From: Bacillota bacterium
Lineage (GTDB): Bacteria; Bacillota; Clostridia; Christensenellales; Aristaeellaceae
NCBI GenBank assembly: GCA_023416585.1
Contig: JAEZHM010000125.1
Location: 1-33,076 of the forward strand
Length of the DNA: 33,076 nucleotides
Reading direction: 5' to 3'
The notes under the pieces were generated by a model that worked only from the letters and a program-made list of their open reading frames with translations, was not told the DNA's origin and did no database searches. Position numbers and translations under genes: made by a program. Below are positions 7,484 through 16,123 of this stretch, piece by piece (positions within the stretch are counted from its first letter, which is position 1; each line of letters opens with the position of its first letter).

Positions 7484-7822
7484 ATGGACTATTACTTGGA
7501 GAATACGAAGGTGTTCAAAGCACTGGGTGATCCAAAGCGGGCCATGATCGTGGATATGCTCTCCTGCGGTGAGATGTGCGCCTGCAACATCTTGGAAAAG
7601 TTTGAGTTGTCGCAATCCACGCTGTCTCACCACATGAAGCTTCTGCGCGAGTGTGGACTTGTCAAGGCCAGAGAGGAGGGCAAGTGGACGTACTACTCAC
7701 TGGATGCGGATTCCATTCAAAAAACAAAGCTGTTCTTTTGCTCCATCACCTCAGACAAGGAAGACTGCATCTGCAAGGATAAGAAATCCTGTATATGTGA
7801 AGGGTGTGAACAGAATGGCTAG
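7484..7822 (+). CDS. arsR: ArsR-type metalloregulatory repressor
   Basis: 112 residues, a winged-helix SmtB/ArsR protein. FKALGDPKRAMIVDMLSCGE begins the fold; the recognition helix reads LSQSTLSHHMKLLRECGLV, then the wing REEGKWTYYSLD. MCACNIL places a Cys-x-Cys pair at the start of the DNA-binding helix, like the As(III)-binding Cys32-x-Cys34 of plasmid ArsR. The C-terminus adds five more Cys after residue 90 (DCICKDKKSCICEGCEQ), an unusual metal-binding tail. It is the first gene of a six-gene arsenic operon and would repress the promoter just upstream until arsenite binds. Its last codons overlap the next gene by 8 bases. Confidence 0.92.
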   Translation: MDYYLENTKVFKALGDPKRAMIVDMLSCGEMCACNILEKFELSQSTLSHHMKLLRECGLVKAREEGKWTYYSLDADSIQKTKLFFCSITSDKEDCICKDKKSCICEGCEQNG

Positions 7823-8339
7823 ATGCTCTTGTACCTGCGAGAACTGCTGCGGGGCGTCGCAGCCGAAGAAGCCGATTGCCATTGACCTCCTTTATCTGGA
7901 CACAACGGTATGCGGCAGGTGTCAGGACACAGAGTCGGCTCTGAACGAAGCGGTTTCCAGCGTCGCTGTTGTGCTGGATGCTGCCGGATACGAGGTCACG
8001 GTGAACAAGGTGAACATCGCAACTCGGGAACTGGCTATCCAGCATCGGTTTGTCAGCTCACCCACCATTCGCGTGAACGGGAATGACATTGCCGTGGAGC
8101 TTCGGGAATCGGTTTGCGAGGACTGCGGAGAGCTTTGCGGTGATACTGTGGACTGCCGCGTATGGGTATACAACGGCGTCGAATATACCGCCCCGCCCAA
8201 GGAACTGATCGTGAACGCTATCCTGCGGGAGGTGTACAACGCCAAGCTGGGTGAACCGGAGCGCGAGCCCTATCAGTTTCCCGCGAACCTGGAAGCATAT
8301 TTTGTGGCCAAGGCCCGTAAGGGCGAGGCGGCGCGCTAA
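7815..8339 (+). CDS. DUF2703 Cys-rich thioredoxin-like protein of the arsenic operon
   Basis: 174 residues. The N-terminus is Cys-rich (RCSCTCENCCG), then DLLYLDTTVCGRCQ offers a thioredoxin-like CxxC at the end of the first strand, followed by SSPTIRVNGNDIAVELRES and a second Cys cluster CEDCGELCGDTVDC. This matches DUF2703 proteins, which often sit in ars operons. The family role is not established; a thiol-based As(III) carrier or reductant would fit the fold and context. It starts within the last codons of arsR and is 20 bases before the permease gene, so it is certainly cotranscribed. Confidence 0.82.
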   Translation: MARCSCTCENCCGASQPKKPIAIDLLYLDTTVCGRCQDTESALNEAVSSVAVVLDAAGYEVTVNKVNIATRELAIQHRFVSSPTIRVNGNDIAVELRESVCEDCGELCGDTVDCRVWVYNGVEYTAPPKELIVNAILREVYNAKLGEPEREPYQFPANLEAYFVAKARKGEAAR

Positions 8340-8359
8340 GAGAAAGCAGGCAACATGAA

Positions 8360-9424
8360 GTGAGTGAGCAAAAAGCACAGGGCATCGGTTTCTTTGAGAA
8401 GTATCTGACGGTGTGGGTCATTCTCTGCATGGCAGCAGGAATTCTGATCGGGAAATTCCTGCCCGGCATTCCGGCGGTTTTGGAAAATCTGCAATACGCG
8501 GGCCAAAACCTGCCCATTGCCGTGCTCATTTGGGTCATGATCTACCCCATGATGATGAAGATCGACTTTCAGTCCATCAAGAATGTTGGGAAGCATCCTT
8601 TGGGCATCCTCATATCCAGCGGCAGTAGTTGGGCCATCAAGCCCTTCCTTATGTTTGGGCTGGCGAGCCTGTTCCTGAAGGGCATCTTCCAGGCATTCAT
8701 CCCGGCAGGCATGGCTCAGGATTTCGTGACTGGGGCCGTGCTGCTGGGAACTGCACCCTGTACGGCAATGGTGTTCGTGTGGAGCAACCTCACCAGGGGC
8801 GACCCGGCGCACACACTCGTGCAGGTTTCGGTCAATGACCTGCTGATCCTTGTTCTGTTCGTGCCACTTGTACAGTTTCTGCTTGGCGTGAACAATGTGC
8901 ATATCCCGTGGGACACGCTTGTCTTTTCCATCGTCCTATTCGTCGTAGTTCCGCTGGTGGGTGGTGCACTGACGCGCTTTCAGATGATTCGGAAAAAGGG
9001 CGAACAGTACTTCAGTGAAAAGTTTGTACCCAAGTTTGACGGCATTACGACCCTGGGGCTGCTGCTCACGCTGATCATCATCTTTTCCTTCCAGGGCGAC
9101 ATTCTCCTGGAGCAACCCCTGTACGTTTTGCTGATCGCAGTCCCGCTGATTCTGCAAAACGTGATCTCATCCAGCTTTACCTACCTGCTGTGCAGATGGA
9201 CGAAACAGCCGCACAACATCGCGGCCCCAGCCTCCCTGATCGCAGCCTCGGACTTCTTTGAACTGTCGGTAGCGGTGGCCATCGCCCTGTTCGGCCCCGA
9301 TTCCCCGGTGGTGCTTGCCTGTACGGTGGGCGTTCTCACGGAAGTTCCCGTTATGCTGCTGCTTGTCCGGTTCATCAACAAGACCAAGCATTGGTTCCCC
9401 AAGCCGGTGGCTGATAGCAAATAA
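8360..9424 (+). CDS. acr3: Acr3-type arsenite efflux permease
   Basis: 354 residues, ten hydrophobic segments. The family signature GAVLLGTAPCTAMVFVWS contains the Cys required for As(III) transport in Acr3 proteins, and VNDLLILVLFVPL follows as usual. GTG start at 8360. It exports As(OH)3/arsenite across the cytoplasmic membrane. Acr3 normally works on the proton gradient; the presence of arsA downstream suggests it can also be energised by the ATPase. It is not homologous to ArsB, although both are often labelled arsB. Confidence 0.93.
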   Translation: MSEQKAQGIGFFEKYLTVWVILCMAAGILIGKFLPGIPAVLENLQYAGQNLPIAVLIWVMIYPMMMKIDFQSIKNVGKHPLGILISSGSSWAIKPFLMFGLASLFLKGIFQAFIPAGMAQDFVTGAVLLGTAPCTAMVFVWSNLTRGDPAHTLVQVSVNDLLILVLFVPLVQFLLGVNNVHIPWDTLVFSIVLFVVVPLVGGALTRFQMIRKKGEQYFSEKFVPKFDGITTLGLLLTLIIIFSFQGDILLEQPLYVLLIAVPLILQNVISSSFTYLLCRWTKQPHNIAAPASLIAASDFFELSVAVAIALFGPDSPVVLACTVGVLTEVPVMLLLVRFINKTKHWFPKPVADSK

Positions 9425-9447
9425 TATTTTTGAGGGAGTTGTCTGTT

Positions 9448-9825
9448 ATGAAAAAGATGAAGATTTTTGAACCCGCCATGTGCTGCTCGACCGGGCTTTG
9501 CGGCGTTGGCGTCGATCCCGAACTGTTGCGCATTTCCACGGTACTGGACACGCTGAAAAAGAACGGCATTGTGGTTGACCGCTTCAATCTCAATAGTGCG
9601 CCAGCGGAATTTATCACCGATCAGACCATGAATGCCTATATCAATGCCAAAGGCCCAGAGGGCCTGCCTGCCGTGATGGTCGATGGCGAGATTGTATTCG
9701 AAGGCAGATACCCTACCAATGAGGAATTTACGTCGCTGCTCGATCTGCCTGCTTACCTACTGGGGAAGCAAGCGGAGAAGGCACCGGAGAACGGCGGATG
9801 CTGCTGTAAAGGAAGTTGCTGCTAA
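9448..9825 (+). CDS. arsD: ArsD arsenic metallochaperone
   Basis: 125 residues. The N-terminal segment MKIFEPAMCCSTGLCGVGVD contains the Cys12-Cys13...Cys18 triad that binds As(III) in known ArsD proteins, and GGCCCKGSCC at the C-terminus supplies the extra vicinal Cys pairs. It delivers As(III) to the ArsA ATPase and has weak repressor activity in characterised cases. The start ATG at 9448 has GAGGGAG upstream. It ends one base before the arsA start, the usual arsD-arsA pairing. Confidence 0.94.
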   Translation: MKKMKIFEPAMCCSTGLCGVGVDPELLRISTVLDTLKKNGIVVDRFNLNSAPAEFITDQTMNAYINAKGPEGLPAVMVDGEIVFEGRYPTNEEFTSLLDLPAYLLGKQAEKAPENGGCCCKGSCC

Positions 9826-9826
9826 A

Positions 9827-11563
9827 ATGGAATTGTTTACCTACGATCGGATCAAAATGACGAAATACCTTTTCTATACCGGCAAAGGTGGCGTGGGCAA
9901 GACCAGCGTCGCCTGCGCTACCGCCGTGTCGCTTGCGGACAGCGGGAAAAAGGTGCTGCTGATCAGCACCGACCCAGCCTCCAATCTGCAGGACGTATTC
10001 TCGATGGAACTGGCCAATAAGGGAACGCCCATCCCCGGTGTGCCGAATCTGATGGTGGCGAACCTCGACCCCATCCAGGCTGCCGCCGAGTATCGGGAAA
10101 GTGTGGTCGCTCCCTACCGTGGCAAGCTGCCCGCGTCGGTGATCGCCAACATGGTAGAACAGCTTTCCGGCTCCTGCACCATAGAAATCGCGGCGTTCAA
10201 CGAGTTTTCCGGCTTCATCACCGACGAGATGGTGCAGCGGGAATACGACCACATCATCTTCGACACTGCCCCCACGGGCCACACACTGCGGATGCTCCAG
10301 CTCCCATCCGCTTGGAGCAATTTCATCAGTGAGAGCACCCACGGCGCATCCTGCCTGGGCCAGCTCTCCGGCCTGGAGGGTAAAAGGGCCATTTACAAGC
10401 AGGCGGTGGCAACGCTTGCGGACGGCAGCCTCACCACGCTGATTCTCGTCACCCGCCCAGAAACCGCGCCATTCAAGGAAGCGGAGCGGGCCTCTGGCGA
10501 GCTTTCAGCGCTGGGCATCGACAATCAGGTGCTGGTTGTCAACGGCGTGCTTAAGGAGCACAGCGACGCTCTATCCTCCAGCCTGTACGAAAAGCAGCAG
10601 GCAGCCATTGCCGCGATGCCGGAAGGCTTGCAGACCTTCCCGTGCTACATGGTGCCGCTGCGGGCTTACAACGTCACGGGACTGGAAAACGTGCGCGCCC
10701 TCTTCAATACCGACCATGTGACCGCTCATGCGCAGGAGCTGAACGCCACGCACATCCCTACGTTGAACGACGTGATCGAAGAACTGGCGTCAGAGGGCAA
10801 GAGCGTCATCTTTACGATGGGCAAGGGTGGAGTGGGCAAGACTACTGTTGCCGCCGCCGTAGCGCTGGGCCTTAACAAGCGCGGCAAGAAGGTTCACCTC
10901 ACCACCACAGACCCCGCCGCGCATCTGAAATTCGTTCTGGACGAAACCAGCGGCGTCTCCATGAGCCATATCGATGAGGCCGAGGAGCTAAAGAAGTATC
11001 AGGCAGAGGTGCTTTCCAAAGCCCGAGCGTCCGGCATGAGCGACGAGGACATCGCCTATGTAGAGGAAGACTTGCGCTCCCCCTGCACGCAGGAGATCGC
11101 CGTATTCCGTGCCTTTGCGGAGATTGTGGAAGGGGCTGACGAGCAGGTGGTGGTGATCGACACCGCGCCCACCGGTCATACGCTGCTTCTGCTGGAATCC
11201 ACGCAGAGCTACAACCACGAAATACAGCGTACCAAGGGCGAAATCCCCGCGTCGGTGGCGCGGCTGCTGCCCAGGCTAAAATCTGATGAGACCGAGGTGC
11301 TCATCGTGACATTGCCGGAGGCAACACCCGTCTACGAGGCGCTGCGGCTGGAGGATGACTTGAGGCGGGCGGGTATCGCCGCGAAGTGGTGGATCGTCAA
11401 TCAGTCCCTGTACGGCACGAACACCACCAATCAAATGCTGGCGGCAAAGGCAGCCAGCGAGGTGGAATGGCTTAACCGAATTGACGAACATGCCGATGGC
11501 AAATTCGCGCTGATCGCGTGGAGCTCCGGGGAGATCAAGGGCAACCGCTTATTAGCGCTTTGA
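9827..11563 (+). CDS. arsA: ArsA arsenite-stimulated ATPase, two-domain
   Basis: 578 residues, the length of the duplicated ArsA type. Two homologous ATPase halves each carry a deviant Walker A GKGGVGKT (about residues 17-24 and 333-340) and an ArsA/Get3 switch motif DTAPTGHTLRML / DTAPTGHTLLLL. The linker lies near residue 300. It docks on the permease from the cytoplasm and powers arsenite export after receiving As(III) from ArsD. The ATG at 9827 follows the arsD stop by one base; an in-frame ATG ten codons on is a less likely alternative. Confidence 0.95.
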   Translation: MELFTYDRIKMTKYLFYTGKGGVGKTSVACATAVSLADSGKKVLLISTDPASNLQDVFSMELANKGTPIPGVPNLMVANLDPIQAAAEYRESVVAPYRGKLPASVIANMVEQLSGSCTIEIAAFNEFSGFITDEMVQREYDHIIFDTAPTGHTLRMLQLPSAWSNFISESTHGASCLGQLSGLEGKRAIYKQAVATLADGSLTTLILVTRPETAPFKEAERASGELSALGIDNQVLVVNGVLKEHSDALSSSLYEKQQAAIAAMPEGLQTFPCYMVPLRAYNVTGLENVRALFNTDHVTAHAQELNATHIPTLNDVIEELASEGKSVIFTMGKGGVGKTTVAAAVALGLNKRGKKVHLTTTDPAAHLKFVLDETSGVSMSHIDEAEELKKYQAEVLSKARASGMSDEDIAYVEEDLRSPCTQEIAVFRAFAEIVEGADEQVVVIDTAPTGHTLLLLESTQSYNHEIQRTKGEIPASVARLLPRLKSDETEVLIVTLPEATPVYEALRLEDDLRRAGIAAKWWIVNQSLYGTNTTNQMLAAKAASEVEWLNRIDEHADGKFALIAWSSGEIKGNRLLAL

Positions 11564-11573
11564 GTAGGTAACG

Positions 11574-11990
11574 ATGGTGAAAATCGCATTTATCTGTGTT
11601 CACAATTCCTGCCGCAGCCAAATCGCGGAGGCGTTGGGCCGCCACATTGCCAGCAATACTTTTGAAAGTTATTCGGCGGGAACGGAAACTAAACCGCAAA
11701 TCAATCAAGATGCCGTGAGGCTGATGAAGCAAATCTATGGTATTGACATGGAAGCCACGCAGTATAGCAAGCTCCTGTCGGATATCCCACCCGTGGATGT
11801 CGCGGTAACGATGGGTTGCAACGTCGAGTGCCCATGTTTACCCTGTAAGCACCGGGAGGATTGGGGGCTGTATGACCCCACTGGCAAGGATGACGAAGCG
11901 TTCATTGAAGTGATCAGGCAGATTGAAAGCAATATTCGATCTCTCAGAGAAAGAGTGAGCGCCTCCAATGGAGAAATGCCTCAAAGGTAA
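11574..11990 (+). CDS. arsC: ArsC arsenate reductase, thioredoxin-coupled (LMW phosphatase fold)
   Basis: 138 residues. FICVHNSCRSQIAEALGR is the phosphatase-like loop with the CX5R nucleophile motif. MGCNVECPCLPCKHREDWGL contains the downstream Cys relay that shuttles the disulfide to thioredoxin, and DPTGKDDEAF is the family's Asp-Pro loop. It reduces arsenate to arsenite, which the operon then exports. An extra Cys in ECPCLPC beyond the usual pair is notable. Last gene of the operon; a terminator follows at 12113. Confidence 0.94.
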   Translation: MVKIAFICVHNSCRSQIAEALGRHIASNTFESYSAGTETKPQINQDAVRLMKQIYGIDMEATQYSKLLSDIPPVDVAVTMGCNVECPCLPCKHREDWGLYDPTGKDDEAFIEVIRQIESNIRSLRERVSASNGEMPQR

Positions 11991-12112
11991 GGGGACTAGA
12001 GGAAAACGCGAATTCATAATATTCTAGATTATTGCGGTTGCGTCATCAGGCTGTACAATAACGCTCCGCGATGAACAGGTGAGGACAGAAAAATCCTTGA
12101 TGGCACCATGCG

Positions 12113-12145
12113 AAGACACCACCGTAATAAACGGTGGTGTCTTTG
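12113..12145 (+). terminator. Terminator of the arsenic operon
   Basis: AAGACACCACCG and CGGTGGTGTCTT form a perfect 12-bp stem around TAATAAA, followed by TTG; the T-run is short. Confidence 0.75.
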
Positions 12146-12194
12146 CGCTGCTGCGTTATATCAAGCATGCCGGTGCCGTTGGCACGGCAAGGCT

Positions 12195-12854
12195 TTACTC
12201 AGCCCGAAGGCAAAAGTGCGCTTCCAAGAGCGCAAGGGATTTTTCCACAGTACTGTCTTCATCCCTGAAAATGCAGAACCACCCCGCCTGCCGCGCCTCC
12301 TCATTAGCCCGCTCACACACGCGCCTAAGTACTGCCTTATTATTTTCCAGCGCTTTTTGATGATCGCACAAGGACATGATGCAATCATAAATATCCCGAT
12401 GATCCTCGCGCTGATAGTAATCCCGAACCACCAAATCGGGTGCAGTGAGCATGCAGGCTACGCGCTTATGGGACGTGATTTGTTTCAGCAATGGAACAGG
12501 CAAGTCAATATCCGTCACCACCGTGTGCGTCTGCGCCATCTTAATGAGTTCAATCAGTACATACTCGCTGTACTCCGCACCCACCGCATCCAGCCAAGCG
12601 ATGTATTCCTCGGTTGAACGGTTGAAAAAGCGCTCCCAATCAGTAGTTTGCGCAGACGACACAGGCTGGTAATCGCTTTGACATATCTCTGACCACGAGG
12701 CAAACCCCGGTTCCCGGTGGTTGCTGTTGAAAAAAGCAAATCCATACTTTTCGTTAAGCGCCCGGCACATGGTGGTCTTTCCGCCGCATGGCGACCCCGT
12801 TAAAAAGTACACGTTCCTGAGATTGTGCATGAAAATGTTCTCGGAAATATTCAT
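12195..12854 (-). CDS. P-loop ATP-binding protein (kinase-like)
   Basis: 219 residues. The Walker A motif is NVYFLTGSPCGGKTTMCRAL near the N-terminus, and TVVTDIDLPVPLLKQI provides an Asp-rich strand in the Walker B/acceptor position. AAA_33/small-molecule kinase proteins look like this. The ATG at 12852-12854 has GGAGG upstream; the frame stays open to an ATG at 12914 without a clear ribosome site. No substrate can be assigned from sequence or context. It converges on the arsenic operon and is transcribed from the promoter at 13024-13052. Confidence 0.65.
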   Translation of the reverse strand: MNISENIFMHNLRNVYFLTGSPCGGKTTMCRALNEKYGFAFFNSNHREPGFASWSEICQSDYQPVSSAQTTDWERFFNRSTEEYIAWLDAVGAEYSEYVLIELIKMAQTHTVVTDIDLPVPLLKQITSHKRVACMLTAPDLVVRDYYQREDHRDIYDCIMSLCDHQKALENNKAVLRRVCERANEEARQAGWFCIFRDEDSTVEKSLALLEAHFCLRAE

Positions 12855-12994
12855 CAATGATACGCCTCCGCTGAAGTATTTGGGCACACAAACAAATCCC
12901 CATGATTTACTCATGGATTACCGTATCCTGTTTGTGCCTTTAAGCCACAGCGAAAGATACATATCACCCTGCGCCCTTTCATACAATCTTTTGC

Positions 12995-13016
12995 TTGCCG
13001 GTTCGTGATCCGGCAA
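12995..13016 (-). other. Hairpin at the 5' end of the P-loop gene transcript
   Basis: TTGCCGG (12995-13001) and CCGGCAA (13010-13016) pair perfectly. The predicted transcription start falls at about 13017, so the message would begin with this hairpin, about 140 bases before the start codon. A stabilising 5' stem is one explanation. Confidence 0.35.
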
Positions 13017-13023
13017 TAGTTGC

Positions 13024-13052
13024 ATTATACATAATATAGTACCGCCATACAA
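13024..13052 (-). promoter_or_regulatory. Promoter of the P-loop gene
   Basis: Minus strand TTGTAT (13047-13052), 17-base spacer, TATAAT (13024-13029). Confidence 0.6.
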
Positions 13053-13200
13053 TGGTTTTTAGCAATGGTTACTTGCCGCCGATAGCCGGCCTTCATATAG
13101 ACGGCGGGTTTATCAAGTGGTAATATAAGGATAAAATATGGGGCAAGTTTATGATGACCGGAATGACGATGTGGCTTTTTCGGCAGGAAGGAGATGTGCA

Positions 13201-14463
13201 ATGAGCGCTGACTACAATCCCTACGAGAACATGCTGGAGGTGCTGGAAAAGGCCGCCGGGCTGCTGGGTCTTAACCAGCGGGACTATGTCGCGGTCAAGT
13301 ACCCGGAGAGGGAGCTAAAGGTGGCGGTGCCCATCGTCATGGATGATGGGAGCATTCGGGTTTTTGAGGGATACCGGGTTCAGCATTCCAGTTCCCTGGG
13401 ACCCTGCAAGGGCGGCATCCGCTACCACCAGGACGTTGAGATCAACGAGGTGAAAGCCTTGGCCGCGTGGATGTCACTCAAGTGTGCGGTGGTGAACATC
13501 CCGTATGGCGGCGCTAAAGGCGCTGTCAAGGTGAACCCCCGGGAACTGTCCAAAGGAGAGCTGGAACGGCTGACCCGGCGGTATACAGCCATGATCCTGC
13601 CCCTGATCGGCCCGGAAAGAGATATCCCCGCCCCGGACGTGGGCACCAATGCCCAGATCATGGGATGGATTATGGATACGTACAGTATATTCAAAGGGTA
13701 TACCGTACACGGCGTGGTTACCGGCAAGCCTCTTGAGTTGGGCGGATCCCTGGGCCGGCATGACGCCACGGGCCGTGGCGTCATGCTGATCACGAGGGAG
13801 GTGCTGCGGCGCCTTGGGCTTAATGAGGCGGGGACCCGCGTTGCCATTCAGGGCGTAGGAAACGTGGGCGGAGCGGCCGCCCGGCTGCTCTGTGACATAG
13901 GCTGCAAGATTATCGCCATCAGCGATGTCTCCGGCGGCCTTTACGCCCCTTCAGGCCTAAACGTCAGCAAGATACTGGACTTTGTTGGCGGCGACAACGT
14001 AAGGCGCCTTGCTGAATACCGGGAGGACGGAGTGGAGCATATCACCAATGAGCAGCTCCTGCTCATAGACTGCGATGTGCTGATCCCGGCGGCCATTGAA
14101 AACCAGATCCATGAACATATTGCGGGGAATATACGTGCCAGAATCATCGTCGAAGGGGCCAATGGCCCCACGACTGTGGAAGCGGACAGAATCCTGGAGT
14201 TAAAGGGGGTCACGGTGATTCCCGATATTCTGGCCAATGCCGGCGGCGTGGTAGTGTCTTATCTGGAATGGGTGCAGAACATTCAATCCATGACATGGGA
14301 CGAAGACGAGGTAAACCAGACCCTGGAGCGTGTTATGGCCCGGGCATTTGATGAGGTGTGGATCAAATCCCAGACCAATCATACGACAATGCGCACGGGA
14401 GCGTATATGGTTGCCCTGAATCGGATCGTAAAAGCCAAGAAGATTCGGGGAGTATTCCCCTGA
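13201..14463 (+). CDS. Glu/Leu/Phe/Val dehydrogenase, most like NAD(P)-glutamate dehydrogenase
   Basis: 420 residues, full length for the hexameric 45-kDa type. The substrate domain contains GPCKGGIRYHQDV and KCAVVNIPYGGAKGAV with the catalytic Lys, and PAPDVGTNAQIMGWIMD. The dinucleotide domain has the fingerprint VAIQGVGNVGG, and ILANAGGVVVSYLEW closes the fold. It interconverts glutamate and 2-oxoglutarate plus ammonia. The ATG at 13201 is chosen because AGGAGATGTGCA precedes it and family members begin in this way (NPYENMLEVLEKAAGLL); an in-frame ATG at 13138 lacks a good site. Monocistronic, with a strong terminator. Confidence 0.93.
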   Translation: MSADYNPYENMLEVLEKAAGLLGLNQRDYVAVKYPERELKVAVPIVMDDGSIRVFEGYRVQHSSSLGPCKGGIRYHQDVEINEVKALAAWMSLKCAVVNIPYGGAKGAVKVNPRELSKGELERLTRRYTAMILPLIGPERDIPAPDVGTNAQIMGWIMDTYSIFKGYTVHGVVTGKPLELGGSLGRHDATGRGVMLITREVLRRLGLNEAGTRVAIQGVGNVGGAAARLLCDIGCKIIAISDVSGGLYAPSGLNVSKILDFVGGDNVRRLAEYREDGVEHITNEQLLLIDCDVLIPAAIENQIHEHIAGNIRARIIVEGANGPTTVEADRILELKGVTVIPDILANAGGVVVSYLEWVQNIQSMTWDEDEVNQTLERVMARAFDEVWIKSQTNHTTMRTGAYMVALNRIVKAKKIRGVFP

Positions 14464-14506
14464 ACCGGCTGGAAGCAGGACGGATCTGGAAACAGGCAAA
14501 TTTTAC

Positions 14507-14552
14507 GCAGCACAAGGGACGGGTATCAGCCGTCCCTTGTGCTGCTTTTCTT
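14507..14552. terminator. Strong terminator of the dehydrogenase gene, possibly bidirectional
   Basis: GCAGCACAAGGGACGG and CCGTCCCTTGTGCTGC form a perfect 16-bp stem around GTATCAG, followed by TTTTCTT on the plus strand. Confidence 0.9.
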
Positions 14553-14557
14553 ATGCA

Positions 14558-14641
14558 CTTCTTGATGTTTTCCTTGGCTGAAGCGCAAGACATAGCTCGT
14601 GACTTGGCCTTTTCTTTGCTCATTTGTTCGATGCTTTTGAT
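14558..14641 (-). pseudogene. Inverted copy of a GH4 C-terminal tail
   Basis: The minus strand reads NIKSIEQMSKEKAKSRAMSC followed by ASAKENIKK. The end of the GH4 enzyme at 17553-17632 reads VKSIEQMSEDKAKSRAMASA followed by AAKENIEN. The two are plainly homologous, with about 20 of 27 residues alike, but nothing of the catalytic domain remains on this strand: the plus-strand promoter of the AraC gene begins at 14666. It is a scar of a second GH4 gene or a mobile tail sequence. Confidence 0.65.
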
Positions 14642-14665
14642 ATTCAGAGATTTGTGCAATACATT

Positions 14666-14693
14666 TTTACTGTTGCAACTCTTGTGTTATAAT
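14666..14693 (+). promoter_or_regulatory. Promoter of the AraC-type regulator
   Basis: TATAAT at 14688-14693 with a weak -35 TTTACT (14666-14671) at 16 bases; AT-rich surroundings. Confidence 0.5.
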
Positions 14694-14745
14694 GCGTATA
14701 TAAGTCAACAGTTTTACAAATGCATATTAAAGAGGATGGAGTTTA

Positions 14746-15723
14746 GTGGATTCATATAGTCTATATGATCAAAAGATTCAAACGGGAAATTATTGGGCGA
14801 CAGTGGAAGCCTGCTATTCCCGCACGTTGGACGGCTTTAAGATGTCGCCCCATTATCACTCCAGAATAGAAATCATGTATGTGCTCAAAGGAACTTGCCG
14901 CATACACATTCTTCAATTCTCTCGTGATAATAGGTATAAAACGACGAAGGTGACCGGCCGTCATGTGGAAAATTTAGGCCCAGGAGAGTATATTTTGCTG
15001 GATGCAGGTATTCTTCATGCGTTGGAGGTGCCTCTAAACTGTTATATGGCCAATGCCGAATTCTCTATCAGGCAAGAAGAATGTACGCCGGTGACCATTG
15101 AAAGTCTATGTAAATCATCCATCGATTTCAAAAACCTGGTGGAAAAGGGACGTCCTATCATGCGTGGGGTGGACATATCCGGAAACATGTACACCGCTCT
15201 GTCTCAAGTGGTAGAATGCTTTGCATCCAGCCAGCAGCGTGTCTCGGAACGGGCGCTGATAGATACGGCACTTGCACATCTTCTTGTTCGATTTGCTCAA
15301 GAAAACCAGGAAGTGATAAGCAATGTACATCTGCTTTTGCATGTGAAAAAAGCGTTGATGATCCTGCATGACCGAATCCAGGAGAATGTCAGAATAAATG
15401 ACATCGCGAAAGAAATTGGGATTAACCCATCCTATCTGCAACGGATATTCAAGCAAACAAACGGCCAGACCATGATCGAATATTTGAATACCATACGCGT
15501 TGAGCGTGCCAAATTCATGCTTTCCTGTACAGAAGATCCGATTGTGGATATTGCGGCCAGTGTCGGATATAATTCAAGGCAGCACTTTTCCCATGTATTC
15601 ACCATGATTGCTGGCGTTTCTCCACAGGAGTATAGAAGAAGCAGCGTAAAGCATCAGAAGCGTCAACTTTACATGTTTGATAATATCGTAGATGAATTCA
15701 TTGATCAAGAAACAGAAAGCTAA
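14746..15723 (+). CDS. AraC-family transcriptional regulator with cupin sensor
   Basis: 325 residues. The N-terminal cupin segment shows SPHYHSRIEIMYVLKG and GPGEYILLDAGILHALEVP, the sugar-binding half of AraC proteins. The C-terminal 100 residues hold two helix-turn-helices: INDIAKEIGINPSYLQRIFK and PIVDIAASVGYNSRQHFSHV, then FTMIAGVSPQEYRR. GTG start at 14746 with GAGGATGGAG upstream. It stands just ahead of the GH4/transporter genes on the same strand and is the likely activator of that system, responding to the imported glycoside or its product. A tail of about 25 residues after the HTH is extra. Confidence 0.9.
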   Translation: MDSYSLYDQKIQTGNYWATVEACYSRTLDGFKMSPHYHSRIEIMYVLKGTCRIHILQFSRDNRYKTTKVTGRHVENLGPGEYILLDAGILHALEVPLNCYMANAEFSIRQEECTPVTIESLCKSSIDFKNLVEKGRPIMRGVDISGNMYTALSQVVECFASSQQRVSERALIDTALAHLLVRFAQENQEVISNVHLLLHVKKALMILHDRIQENVRINDIAKEIGINPSYLQRIFKQTNGQTMIEYLNTIRVERAKFMLSCTEDPIVDIAASVGYNSRQHFSHVFTMIAGVSPQEYRRSSVKHQKRQLYMFDNIVDEFIDQETES

Positions 15724-16123
15724 ACACATAAGCGGCGTCAGCGCCGTAGAGGATAAAAGGCTGTCACTTCATTATGTAAAAGCAAAAATGTCAGAATATA
15801 TTGCATTATTATCATACGTAGTCAAAATTTATTCCACCCATCGGCTTTGCTTATAGTATGATGCGTTATAAGGAATGTACAGTACGTTCATTCAAAATTG
15901 AAGGAGGTCAAAGGCTGTTTCTGCGTGGGCTGAGTCTGACCCTGTTGGTTATGCTTAAGGATGATACGAAAATAATAGCATAATAGCTCAACATGAACCG
16001 TCATTGTAATCATACACTAGTATTAGCATCCGCTTGTGCTTTATGGCAAATGACGCAGTATTATACCGCCACACTCGATTTTGGAAAATTTCGAATGCAT
16101 CCGAATAAGTGAGGGATGATCTT
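15724..16123 (+). other. Regulatory gap with palindrome and a decayed signal-peptide start
   Basis: Between the regulator and the GH4 gene. GAATGTAC-A-GTACGTTC (15873-15889) is a near-perfect palindrome with one G-T mismatch, a candidate operator. It is followed by AAGGAGGTC (15901-15909) and then, in frame, RLFLRGLSLTLLVMLKD up to TAA at 15981-15983. The basic-hydrophobic run looks like the start of a solute-binding-protein signal peptide whose ATG and body are gone. A small hairpin CGGCG/CGCCG lies at 15733-15746. Confidence 0.4.

Noticed and set aside
12917..13027. 35-codon minus-strand frame starting MQLLPDHEPASK
   Set aside because: Its ATG overlaps the -10 box of the promoter at 13024-13052, so it would not be transcribed in full.
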